DNA of 64,000 nucleotides from Multifurca ochricompacta (Eukaryota; Basidiomycota; Agaricomycetes; Russulales; Russulaceae): the NCBI GenBank assembly GCA_022496185.1, contig WTXG01000023.1, forward strand, positions 1 through 64,000, written 5' to 3'. The notes under the pieces were generated by a model that saw only the letters and a list, made by a program, of their open reading frames with translations, did no database searches and was not told the origin of the DNA. The position numbers and the translations under genes are program-made. How positions within the stretch are numbered: position 1 is the first letter of the stretch; every line of letters starts with the position of its first letter. This document shows positions 44,364 through 55,078 of this stretch, one piece after another.

Positions 44364-47300
44364 GCTCAAACCCATCGGCCTGGGCACGAGCACTCCATGT
44401 CACCTCTGTGTATGCTAGTCGATTCAAGTCATTAAAAATACCAGTTCATTTTGAAACTACACAGAGGACGGCCGACCGAGATATATTAGTGGACTCTGGA
44501 GCCACCGACAACTTCATTCATCCACGATTGATTAAAACAATGGGTCTGGGGAGGCTGGCACTTCCCCAAGAAAAGAATATTTGGAATATTGATGGAACGG
44601 CCAATCGTGCTGGAAAGATCACCCACTACACGGACCTAAAAGTCCAAGTTGGGGAGATAACAAGGACTATTCGCTTCCTAATTACCGACCTAGGAGATGA
44701 AGACCTTATCCTGGGTTATCCATGGCTTGCAGCCTTCGAACCAAAAATAAACTGGGCAGACGCAACAATGGACAAAGACTCATACCCGACAATCATTACG
44801 TCGCTAGGATACGATTATGCAATCCGGCATCCAGTAATGAGGGCTGTGCGTACAGAGGAAGACCCCGGCTACTGTTACGTCACCAAAGCATCAGAACTGG
44901 CCCAGAAGGCGGTACAGGGACGGAATGAGAAGACCTACCACGAGGTAGTGCCGGACGTTTACCAGCGACATTGGAAGGTATTCTCCGAGGAGGAGTCACA
45001 TCGCTTCCCTCCAGAGCGACCATGGGATCATGCCATCGACCTTCTCCCCGATACACCGGCTGCCATAGACTGTAAAATCTACCCTCTGTCCCAGTCTGAA
45101 CAAGCTGCACTTACGGAATTCCTGGAAGAACATCTGGCCAAGGGATACATTCGCCCATCCAAGTCGCAGTATGCCTCGCCCTTCTTCTTCATCAAAAAGA
45201 AGGACGGCAAACTGCGACCTGTCCAGGACTACCGCAAGATCAATGCGTACACTGTAAAAAATGCCTACCCCCTACCACTGATTTCCGAGCTCATTGACAC
45301 CATGAGGGACAAATCCCTCTTCTCAAAGATGGATGTACGATGGGGCTATAACAATGTCAGAATCAAAGAAGGCGACCAGTGTAAAGCGGCATTCAAGACA
45401 AATCAAGGGTTGTTTGAGCCGAATGTCATGTTCTTTGGCCTCACAAATTCACCGGCAACGTTTCAATCCATGATGAACCACATATTCCGCGACCTTATTC
45501 TTACTGGTGAAGTCGTGGTCTATATGGATGACATCCTTGTAGCTACCACAGATGACCTAAACCATCACCAACAACGAGTACACCAGGTGCTAGACATCCT
45601 GCACGAACACGACTTATACCTCAAACCTGCCAAGTGCTCCTTTGAACAACGAAGCGTCGAGTACCTAGGAGTCATTCTAGAGGAGGACAAGTACGCATGG
45701 ACCCATCAAAGTGCAAGGAATTCGAGAATGGCCTGTACCGACCTGTGTCAAGGATGTCCGATCATTCATTGGATTCTGCAACTTCTATCGACGCTTTGTC
45801 AAGGGATTTTCCGGCGTCGCATGACCACTGAACGATCTCTTGAAAAAGGAGTACCATGGCATTGGGAGGCCGCGCAGCAACAGGCATTTGAGCAAATCAG
45901 AGACATTGTCGGCTCAGAGCCAGTGCTCATTCAACCTGACCTGAGCCGCCCCTTCGAACTGGAAGTAGACGCCTCTCACTTGCAAACGGAGCAGTGCTGT
46001 ACCAAAGAGATGCCATGCAAATACTTCACCCAGTGGCATATTACTCTGAGACCTTCTCGCCGGCAGAACGAAATTATGATATCTGGGATAGAGAGCTTCT
46101 AGCCATTGTCAAGGCTTTGCGACACTGGAGGCCCTACCTAGCAGGAACTCCTCACCAAACCATCATCTACACTGACCATTCCAACTTGCTGTATTGGAAG
46201 GAGCCCCACAAAATCAGCCGACGTGTAGCGCGAGAGGTTTTGGAACTTGAAGAGTACAATTTCACCCTAAAACACATCGCAGGAAGTCAAAATGCGAGAG
46301 CAGATGCATTGTCACGAAGGCCGGATATGCACACCGGCGAAGATGACAATAATGACGTTATTGTTCTGCCTGAGGAAGTGTTTGCGAAGACCGCCGTAGT
46401 CAGCCTCCATGACATGGACCTATGGGCGCAAGTGTCACAGAACATGAACCAGGAATTATGCCGCTCATGGGCCGATGCGCACAATTTGAAAGAAGTCAAC
46501 GGCTTGTGGTGGAAAGACGGAGATCGGCTCGTTGTCACTGGTGGCGACAACATTAAGAGGGGGGTGATCCATTTTCATCACGACCTTCCCTCCGCTGGCC
46601 ACCCGGCATTGCTAACACCTATGCCCTTGCCAAACGCGACTACTGGTGGCCCAACATGAAAAAGGACGTTGAAAGTTATGTGCAAGGATGTGCCGCATGT
46701 CAAGCAAACAAAGTGAACACACACCCGAAAATCCCGCCAATACATCCCATCACCCCCATATCGTCGACCCCTTTCCAAACCATTGCGATGGATTTCATTG
46801 TTAAACTACCCACATCACTGGGCTTTGATACCATTCTTACGATCACTGACCATGATTGTTCCAAGGCGGCCCTGTTCATACCTTGCAATGAGACGATCAC
46901 AGCGGAAGGAGTGGCAAGACTATACCTGGATCACGTATATCGACACTATGGTCTCCCCAAAAAAATCATATCCGACAGAGATACCCGGTTTACATCTACG
47001 TTTGCCAGAGCCCTATGTAAAACACTGGGCATTGCACAGAACATCTCTACGGCTTACCATCCACAGACAGATGGACAGTCTGAACGGACGAACCAATGGT
47101 TGGAGCAGTATCTTCGGTTCTGGTGTAATGAACGACAAAACGACTGGGCAGAGTGGCTGTCAACTGCAGAATTTGCACACAACTCATGGCCCAACGGAAC
47201 GACAAAAGCTACCCCCTTCTCCCTTATCATGGGCTGGACCCCGCGCACCACGTGGACGGATAAACCCATCAACGTTCCTTCGGTAACCCAACGAATGCGC

Positions 47301-47828
47301 CAGTGGGAAGACTTACGGCAATCGGCCAATGAAAATCTAGCAAAAGCACAGCAGGCCCTAGCTGCGCAGCCAAGCACGTTCACACCTTATCAGCCCAATG
47401 ACTGGGTCTGGCTCGATGGGAGAAACATTCACACGTCACACCCCACAGCCAAACTAGCGCCTCGACGCCATGGTCCCTTCCAGGTCACAAGGAAGCTGTC
47501 AGATGTGTCATACGAACTGCGATTGCCACCCAAATGGAAATCCATCCGTCTTCCATGCCAAACTTCTGACGCCATACAAGGAGACGTCCCTTCATGGGGA
47601 AAACTTCCCAAGACCCCCACCTGACCTTATCGATGGGAAGCGGAGTGGGAAGTGGAGCGCATTCTAGACTCAATGAGAAAAGGCCGAGGGCGCAAGATGC
47701 ACTACCTAGTCAAGTGGAAGGGATTCCCAGACTCTGACAGTTCGTGGGAGCCAGCCGGGAATATCTTCGCCCCGGTCCTTATCTCGGAGTTCCATACCCG
47801 ACATCCAGAAGCGCCCAAAGATGATTAA
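44357..47828 (+). pseudogene. pol: Element D pol with multiple frameshifts
   Basis: -1 frame start LLGSNPSAWARALHVTS. Protease DSGATDNF is near 44495. RT has [18 protein letters not shown] and YMDD at 45521-45532. The frame shifts near 45684, 45850 and 45985 around the end of RT, with a TGA near 45820. RNase H follows (IWDRELLAIVKALRHW). The integrase zinc region is broken by a shift near 46602; the core is in 46780-47150 (HPQTDGQSERTNQW). A further shift near 47540 precedes a chromodomain at about 47640-47760 (WEVERILDSMRKGRG, YLVKWKGFPDSDSSW). Stop TAA at 47826-47828. Confidence 0.9.
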
Positions 47829-48105
47829 AAGGGACAACTCCAAACCCCAGTTGAAGTTCCCCAGTACATGCTCCCCCAGCAACGTCCTACCACTACACAA
47901 TCCATTATGTCTTTCATCGCTGCCAACGCTGCCGTCGACGCCTTCACCGCCACTACCGTAGTTGTGAGAATTTCCCCTCCGCCCATCCCTCTACACGCCC
48001 TTCCTCACCCATTGACTACGAGGCGCCGAAGCTCGAGTCAAGAACCAGTCCCCCAATCCCGACGATGACTTCAAACACTGTGAGGAGCCGCACCCAAATG
48101 ACCTG

Positions 48106-49104
48106 GTGGGTATGGAATCGGACGACGAGGTCCCCGAATTCCCCTTCTTTCTCAACAATCCCAACTCCTCCACGTACTACCCATTGGAGATCACTATGGG
48201 CGACGGAACCGTTGCCATTGCCAAGTATATCTTTTACACCAATGGAGGAATGGACGTCGCCGGGTGCATGAAAAAGGACGGTCCAGTTTATGGAGCTCCG
48301 GTTTATCTGGAGGAAAGGTATACGGGTCGTCTGCATCATACGATGACCGATGAACAGCTGGGGCATCTGGCTGCCGAAGATCCCCGGGCCTTTGCCATCG
48401 ACGAGGTGATGAGTGACATGCGACTTCCGCGCCTCAAAGCCGAGGTAATGAGGCTGCGGAAGAATCTAACTCTGCGCAATACACTCAACCGGCAGTACAA
48501 AGAACATGCCAAGATGATGGCCCGGTTGACCAACGGGATGTTCCAGATCGAGCAGGAGCTAGTAGAGATCCGAAAAAGGTTGGAGAAGGGGGATGCATAT
48601 CAGACGATTGCGGAGAGGTACGCTGACACCTATGCCCGACCCCTCCCACCGCGATCACTAGGGGCTGCCCCGGTGCTGCTGCCAAACCGATTCGAGATGC
48701 CGCGCATGCATGAGAACCCTCGGGGAGAGACATGCTGGAGATGCGACAGTAAGTACCACATCAGCTGGAACTGCCCTCTCAATCGCAAGTGGTGCCGGCA
48801 CTGTCGCAGCAACCTGCATTGGAGCAGGTTTTGTATCTTCCGCCGAGTAGGAGTCGCGCCGACGATCAACAACCCGTCCGGATGGTGTGGCAAGTGCCTG
48901 CGTCACAATGCAGGACATCGGGAGTTGGACTGTCCCGTCCACGACTTATGCCGTCTATGTGGACAACGTGGCCCTTACGGGTTTCTCCGTACTCACCAAT
49001 GCCCCCAAGATGCGGACAAGGAGAACTACACGATGGACGATAGTAATGTAGCTGATGATTATCTGGAGCTGGTGCAGGATGATGACGGTACGAGTCGTTT
49101 CTAG
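48106..49104 (+). pseudogene. Element D ORF3 (zinc-knuckle protein), best preserved copy
   Basis: 332 open codons from ATG 48106. The homologous frame of B extends about 80 codons further upstream, but in D that part is frameshifted near 48010-48060 and the upstream ATG is changed to ATA. Conserved parts: KYIFYTNGGMDVAGC, PVYGAPVYLEERYTGRLHH, a helical MRLRKNLTLRNTLNRQYK, and four Cys/His motifs between 48733 and 49002 (CX2CX4HX4C twice, CX2CX6HX4C, CX2CX11HXC). The end is VADDYLELVQDDDGTSRF. The intact knuckles suggest the frame was under selection until recently. Function unknown. Confidence 0.8.
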
Positions 49105-49135
49105 CCGGGTCTGCTAGAACCAGAAGAGGGGGTGA

Positions 49136-49704
49136 TGTTACAAACCCCGTCTTCGCCCGTATTCTTTTTCTTACCCAACGACAATCCCTCTCTATCGCCT
49201 ACACTCCACTACCAGATCACGTCCCCATCGTGGGATCCGTCACATGCTCTCCGTCCCTCCCTGTGACCTCCTTGCTTGTTCATGTTTACCGACTGTTATC
49301 TTCGTTATTGCTTATCTTCTTATCATACGACCAGACACTTACTTAATACCCTATCAGAAGCCAGGCTTTACGCCCTCCGCTTTCAGATATTCGGGCCCAC
49401 TTGACTCCGCATTCTTATCGCATAGACGCCCACTAGATTACGTATATAAGTCCGCTGTAGCTACCCTGTAGACCTCAGACTCGACTTATTGAATACATCG
49501 GTGTTTGTCTTCTGGACTTCCCCTTGAAACCCTTGACTCGATCGTCTCAGTGCTTTTGGCACTTTCCGCTCAACATCATCATTAGGGAACAGCCCCTTTG
49601 ACTTTGACTCACCTACTCAAACTCCAAGGGACCTTATTGGTTTCTTATCTGAACCTACGAAGCTGTCGCACAAGTCGTGTCGAACGTCTCACACCGGACG
49701 TAAC
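49136..49704 (+). repeat. 3' LTR of element D
   Basis: Preceded by AGAAGAGGGGGTGA. Same TATATAAG and AGACTCGACTT elements as the 5' LTR. Confidence 0.92.
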
Positions 49705-49722
49705 AACTTGACCCTCTGCCAG

Positions 49723-49812
49723 TCATGTGACTCCTGGCCATGTGACCCTTGGCCATGTGATCCTTGACCATGTGATCCCTGACCATGTGACTTTGGACCA
49801 TGTGATCCCTGA
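49723..49812 (+). repeat. 15-bp minisatellite, six units
   Basis: Consensus CATGTGAYCCYTGRC repeated six times without spacers, starting 19 bp after the D 3' LTR. Confidence 0.85.
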
Positions 49813-50796
49813 CCCTGATCACAGCATCTTCATCTGATCATTTACCCCTTTCTGATCACATGGCCCATCTGGCTTATCATTCGCTTCTCTGATTCCTGTG
49901 GGAGTATTCCCACATCCACCCTGACTCCTGTGGGACCTGTTATCTCCCCATTTACCCCTGACCCTGGTGGGAATCCTCCCACACTGATATGACTCCTGTG
50001 GGGCTGTCCCACATGATTATGCTTCTGATAAGGCTTATCCTTATCATGGACTATATTTGACATCTTATCTGCTATTGGATGATAAGGACTCTGACCCTGT
50101 TCCTGATTAGCTACAAACCAGATCCCCATACAGTATATAAGACCCTGTAGACAGTTTGTACAACCCTAGATTTGACCTCTTGTGTCTTCAGCCTAGAAGT
50201 CTTGAACCCCAATACATCAGAAACCTTTTCCCTTCCTTTGCGCCTTTGTGATCCCTGCAGGGAACCCCATTGCCTCTGGCAATGGGTGTGTACCCTTCCC
50301 TTTGAACCCCTTTGCTGCCTCCTAGGGCTCCAGTGTGCTCAGTGTGTTTCTGGCACAGCAACTGGACCCTGTCCCCACTTAACAGCCTTAGGGGATTAGC
50401 TCCCTCTGGCTGACTCATCCCATCTCTCTCTGTGCTTGGTTATAGCACCAACCCTTAATCCGTTCCGAAGCTAGACAGTAGCCTGGAGCCTAGCCTTACC
50501 AAGCTAGGCTCCTGGCTGAGGCAATGGACCCACGTCGATCCATGCATGTCGCACACAGAGTGCCCTGCTGAGCATAACACTGCCGCTCATACTGATCTGT
50601 AATTCCCTTTGTTCATTTACAGCCCAACTCGCTCTTGCACATCCAAGCTCTCACAAAAGCTTCAAGTCTTTTTTCCCACCGCTTTCACCTGTGAGCTTCT
50701 TACTTTACTGTCTGTGCACCTTAACACCCCACAGGATGATGCAGTTTACTGCTCATCCTGAACTGTTTGGCTAGCCCTTTGGGGTTCTTGCAAAAG
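49813..50796 (+). other. LTR-like or leader sequence upstream of Copia H
   Basis: No coding frame. Contains repeated GACTCCTGTGGG motifs in both orientations (about 49890-50010) and TATATAAG at 50134-50141. The composition (TATA, CT-rich end, TTGGTTATAGCACCAA near 50432) suggests a Copia LTR, but no second copy is in the window to prove it. Confidence 0.4.
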
Positions 50797-51209
50797 ATGA
50801 TGAGGGACCCTAAGTGGGTGAAACATCTTAAGCTCCTTGAGTGCACACTAGGTATTAGTAACCTTCATAGTTGTAGCTGGGTCTTCATCCCATAGATAGT
50901 CTTAGTAGGCCTATAGCCAGAAGCTTGTGGCTTTAAGTCCAGTCAATGCTTGGCTCTGTCTGTAAGCTGGGTTTAGCGACCCACATGTGGAGTTTAGGGT
51001 CTAGAACAAGGCATGGGTAGTCACTCCCATGACGCTTGGGCTCGATACAAGTAGGCTGCACTACTATAGTCTATACATAGTAGATATAGTCTTCATCTCT
51101 GGGCATAAGTATCCATTGCCTTTGTAGGGTAACCACGCCCTACCAGAGACAGACTAGACATCTACTTAGTCATGGCCCCAACCATCTAGGGCTTAATCAT
51201 GGACTCCAC

Positions 51210-51717
51210 TGTCAAACAATCATGCTGCTGGTTATACTGACTGTGGTTAGTAGCGGTGAGGCTAGAAAGACAAGTATACTTCAGAGGTTGAAGAAACTCT
51301 GTATTAACTATACTACTGACCTAGAAAGACAAGTATCTACAAGAGACGTTAGTCAAAGGAAAGTAGAAAGTATAGTATGACTTACACTTCAGAGGTTGAA
51401 GAAACTCTGAAGTGAAAGAGACGAAACAGACACCCTTATATACCCATGGGGGCCAGGGGAAATGGTCTGTGCACACTGGGAATAAGTCCACAAGTGCCGG
51501 ACAATAAACAGAGAGGGATAAAGGCCATTGGCCAAAAAGATATCACATGCTTACTGCGCATTACTAAGTCCATCACTAATCAGCTGAGTAAGGTGAGAAA
51601 GAAATGTAATAAAGATAACATAAAAAGTCCGATACTCCGAAATCTAATCTAATCTAATCTACAGCTGAAGCGAACCTTAGATGCCTGAAGCATCTCCAGA
51701 CACGTCCTGTGTCAACA
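51210..51717 (-). repeat. Solo LTR (family S), minus orientation
   Basis: 508 bp flanked by TCCAC (51205-51209, 51718-51722). The G copy at 60909 shows the empty site. Carries the same inverted repeat as 40878-40915 with one mismatch. Confidence 0.9.
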
Positions 51718-51846
51718 TCCACCACCAGCATTAGAGGAAGGGCTCTATACCCTTTGTTTCTAATGGAACTTGCAGTTGGCTCCTCCATGACATGACTCCC
51801 AGTCTTGTTTACACTAGACACTCTGGCTAGTCTACCAGAGCTTATG

Positions 51847-52431
51847 TGTTACAACCTCTACTGTCAGTCCCCATTTTCTTTCTGCTTCCCAACGACAACC
51901 CCTCTTTGCCACCCACCTTGCACTTCTCTATCACATCCCCGTTGTGGGATCTGTCACATGCCCTACTCCCATCCCCATGATCCGCTTTGCACCTGTTGAC
52001 ACTCTATTTACTTATGTTTGACGCCTTATCTTCTTATCCCCTTATCTTTACGACCGGACATTTACTTAATACCCTATCAGAAGCTTGACTTTACGCCATC
52101 CGCTTCCGTATATTCGGGCCCACTTGACTCCGTACCCTTATCTTGTAGACGCCCATTGAGTTACGTATATAAGTCCACTGTAGCTACACTGTAGACCTCA
52201 GACTCGACTTATTGAATACATTGGTGCCTGTCTTCTGGACATCCCCTTTGATCTCTGACTCAGTTGTCTCAAGTACTTCTGGTACTTTTCCGTTCAACAT
52301 TGTCTTAAGGAGCGCCTTTTGACTTTGACTCGTCCCACTTAAACTCCAAGAAGCCTTATTGGTTTCTTATCTGAACCTACGAACTGCGCTGTCACACAAG
52401 TCATGTGGAACATCCCGCACCAGGCATAACA
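51847..52431 (+). repeat. Solo LTR of the B/D Gypsy family
   Basis: 585 bp, TGTTACAACC...GCATAACA, flanked by TTATG (51842-51846, 52432-52436). The empty site is visible in Copia G near 61035. It has TATATAAG and AGACTCGACTT like the D LTR, so it derives from a self-priming element. Confidence 0.9.
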
Positions 52432-52612
52432 TTATGTCTAGTTGCAGGATTGCACTAGACAGCTTTACTATACCTAGAAAGTTGCACAACAGAGGCAGGA
52501 CCTTCTTAGGTTCTGAAGCATAGCGCCACAGTGTGGGGTGGCACTCTTAAGCAAGACCTGGGCACTGGTTCTAATTGCTCCTTGGAACCAGGAACACCTA
52601 CTTACATCTCAA

Positions 52613-52861
52613 ATGCCGTCTTCAATTGTCTTCCCTCCCTCCTCCAAGATGGAGTGTCTTGATGGCTCCAACTGGCAGGTCTGGTCTGCCAATTTTAACG
52701 CCCTTTTGAGGATGAATGGGCTCAGGAGGCACATTGTTACGCCTTACCCTGATATGCCCCTCCTCCCAGAGGACAAGGAGGAAAAAGAGAAAATGCAGAA
52801 GGAAGTAATTGACCCCATCCTTAGGGAATGGATGGGAGAAGAGGAAATGCTTATTGGGCTC
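52613..52861 (+). pseudogene. gag: Copia H gag, first 83 codons
   Basis: ATG at 52613. MPSSIVFPPSSKM through MGEEEMLIGL is nearly identical to the G protein (e.g. R to C once) and is cut at 52862 by an LTR. Confidence 0.85.
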
Positions 52862-53001
52862 TGTTGACACAGGACATGTCTGGGGATGCTTCAGGCATCT
52901 AAGGATTGCTTTAGCTGTAGATAAGATTAGATTAGGTTCCGGAGTTTCGGACTTTTTACAATATCTTTATTACATTTCTTTCTCACCTTACTCAGCTGAT
53001 T
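52862..53001 (+). repeat. Family S LTR, truncated by element E
   Basis: The first 140 bp (TGTTGACACAGGAC...CAGCTGATT) match the start of the other family S LTRs; the remainder is missing where the E LTR begins. Confidence 0.85.
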
Positions 53002-53595
53002 TGTAACGCCTGGTGCGGGCGTTCGTCACAACGTGTGATAAGTCGCGTAGCGAAACTACGAAGTCAGGTGTACACTGTCTTTCAAGTGCACAGAGGTCGG
53101 GTGAGAAGTCAACACAAAGGAGCTAATCCCTTAGTGCCGGTGAGCGGAAGAGTGCCAGAAGCACTGAGACGATTCAAGAGTCGGGTCTTAGGAATCACCC
53201 AGAAGGTAATGCACCAAGTCAATTAAGAAGTCAAGTCTAAGGTATACAGGCTATCTAGGCAGGCCTTATATACGTAATAGAGGTCGGAGTCTGGATCGGA
53301 GTATCGTACTCGGTGTATCAACGGAATCGTAATCTATCCAAAGAGGGAATGGGATTGAGTGGGCCAGGTGAGAATATATGTAGACGAATCTGGTATAGTC
53401 GCAGTTCTGGTGGGAAAATACGTAAGCGTCCTTGCGTAAAGTATGAGTCAGAGATAAGCACAGCCTCGGGTCAACGATAAGGAACAAATAGGTACAAAGA
53501 AAGTCATAACACGGTCAACAAAGGGATAAACAGAGCCAAAGGTCATGTCACGTGAGGGAAAGAGAAAACAAGATGACGCCATGGGGTTTGTAACA
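53002..53595 (-). repeat. 3' LTR of element E
   Basis: 594 bp. Its copy of the self-priming complement is AAGTCAAGTCT on the plus strand, mutated at the CpG. Confidence 0.92.
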
Positions 53596-53626
53596 TTACC
53601 CCCTCTCTAAGTCCTAGCAGAGCCAG

Positions 53627-55078
53627 CTAGATTGGCGCACCGTCATCATCTTGGACCAGGGAAAGGTAGTCATCGGCTACGGCATAGTGATCAGCATCGT
53701 AGTTCTCCTTTTCTTCGTCTGTGGGGCAAATGTGTGTTCGTAGAAAACCGTAGGGCCCTCGTCTCCCACAGTGAAAGCAGCCGTTGTAAACATGACAGTC
53801 GATCTCTCGATGTCCGGCGTTGTGGGAGAGACATTTGCCGCACCATCCTGAGGGGTTCTGGACAGTGGGGGCCTGCGTGAGTCGTCGGAATAAACATTGG
53901 CGACTCCAGTGCGAGGTACTTTGACAGTGTCGGCATCGTTTCGCGGCTTTAGGGCAGCACCAGCTGAGATGATACTTGCTGCTGCAGCGCCAGCAAAGCT
54001 TGCCATCGGGGTTTTCATGGAGGCGCGGCATTTCGAAGCAGTGAGGGTTAAGCCGGGGTGCGAGGTCGAGGCGGCGACGAGGGAGTGGTCACGCAAAAAT
54101 ATCAGTGTACTGTTCGGAAATAGTCTGGTATGCCTCTCCTTGTTCCAACCTCGTCCTGATGCTTGCCAGGTGGTGCTCTATGTCAAAAACCCCCCGATTG
54201 ATCTTTACCATCTGTCGTTCATAGTCGCGGCGCTGCATCTCTAAGTTATCCTGGAGTGCCTGGAACTTGCGGAGTCGTGCAATCTCGGCGGTTAGTCGTG
54301 GCATTCGTAGGTCCTGAAGCACTTCATTAATCGCGAAGGCGCGTGGGTCATGGGCTGAGAGATGTTGCAAATGTTCAGGCCCTAGGACATAGTGGAGTCG
54401 CCTGATGTTTTTCTCTTCGAGGTAGACTGGGGCCCCATAGACAGGCCCTCCCTTCTCCAGACATCCGGCTACATCCATACCTTCATTAGTGTAGTAAATA
54501 TACTTCGCCACCTCTGTAGTGCCATCATTTTTGGACGTTGGGATCATGAGCAGAAAATAAAACTGTGAGTTGGGGTCGTTGGGGAAGAAGGGGAATTCGG
54601 GGGACTCATTGCCAAAGTCTACGTCGATCAGGTCGTTGGGATGGGGGTGTTCGGGCAAATTAAAATCTTCGTCGATGTTGATGATTCGGTCCCCTTGGGC
54701 CACTTGGGTGGTCGCATTGTAGTCAATAGGAGAAAGTGGGCAAGAAGGAGGATGCACAGGAGTAAGTAGGGGAAACGCATTGATGGCGGCAGAGGCGTGG
54801 ATCTTAGAAGAGGACATGGGCGAGTTTCTAGTCAGTTGTGGGGGAGAGAGCTGTTCCGCAACTTGTATTTTCTCTGGCTCTTTATCTGCCTCTGGGTGGC
54901 GTCTATAGAAGTCTTTGATGAGTTTGGGCGCAAAGACATCTGCAGCAGGTTCCCACGAGCTGTCGGCATCTGGGAATCCCTTCCATTTGATCAAGTAGTG
55001 GAGCTTCCGATTACGTCCTCGACCCTTCCATTTTGCGTTGGCAATACGTTCTACTTCCCACTCCGGTTCTCCGTCCAC
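53627..55078 (-). pseudogene. Element E chromodomain fused in frame to ORF3
   Basis: One frame starts in the chromodomain (EPEWEVERIANAKWKGRGR; LHYLIKWKGFPDADSSWEP). It continues without a stop through HPHPNDLIDVDF, KYIYYTNEGMDVAGC and PVYGAPVYLEEKN to a TGA at 54089, which comparison suggests was CGA. It then goes on to the Cys/His motifs CWRCSSKYHLSWCC, CRHCQSTSHWSRQC, CGKCLSHNAGHREIDC and CFHCGRRGPYGFLRTHIC, and ends VADDYLSLVQDDDGAPI at 53627. In B the same two parts lie in overlapping frames. So ORF3 is either a separate protein or a C-terminal extension of Pol, depending on the family. Confidence 0.78.

Larger units (their letters stand above)
42264..49704 (+). mobile_element. Ty3/Gypsy chromovirus D
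   Basis: LTRs 42264-42833 (570 bp) and 49136-49704 (569 bp), TGTTAC/GTAACA ends, related to B. The flanks CAGGG (left) and ACTTG (right) do not match, so no target duplication remains. The order gag, pol, ORF3, polypurine AGAAGAGGGGGTGA is the same as B. LTRs differ at many sites including non-CpG ones, so D is older than A-C. Several frameshifts and stops inactivate it. Confidence 0.92.
50797..52861 (+). mobile_element. Copia H, 5' fragment carrying two solo LTRs
   Basis: 50797-51209, 51718-51846 and 52432-52861 are collinear with 60511-61464 of Copia G at high identity. The breaks are two clean LTR insertions, each with its 5-bp duplication (TCCAC and TTATG). The fragment ends inside gag, where a family S LTR begins. 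The rest of H is absent. Confidence 0.85.

Noticed and set aside
14301..49104. ORF3 proteins as envelope genes
   Set aside because: Position fits, but there is no signal peptide, membrane segment or cleavage site; Cys/His knuckles and acidic tails argue for a nuclear or RNA-binding role.
49723..49812. CRISPR-like array
   Set aside because: Repeats are contiguous without spacers and the genome is eukaryotic; it is a minisatellite.
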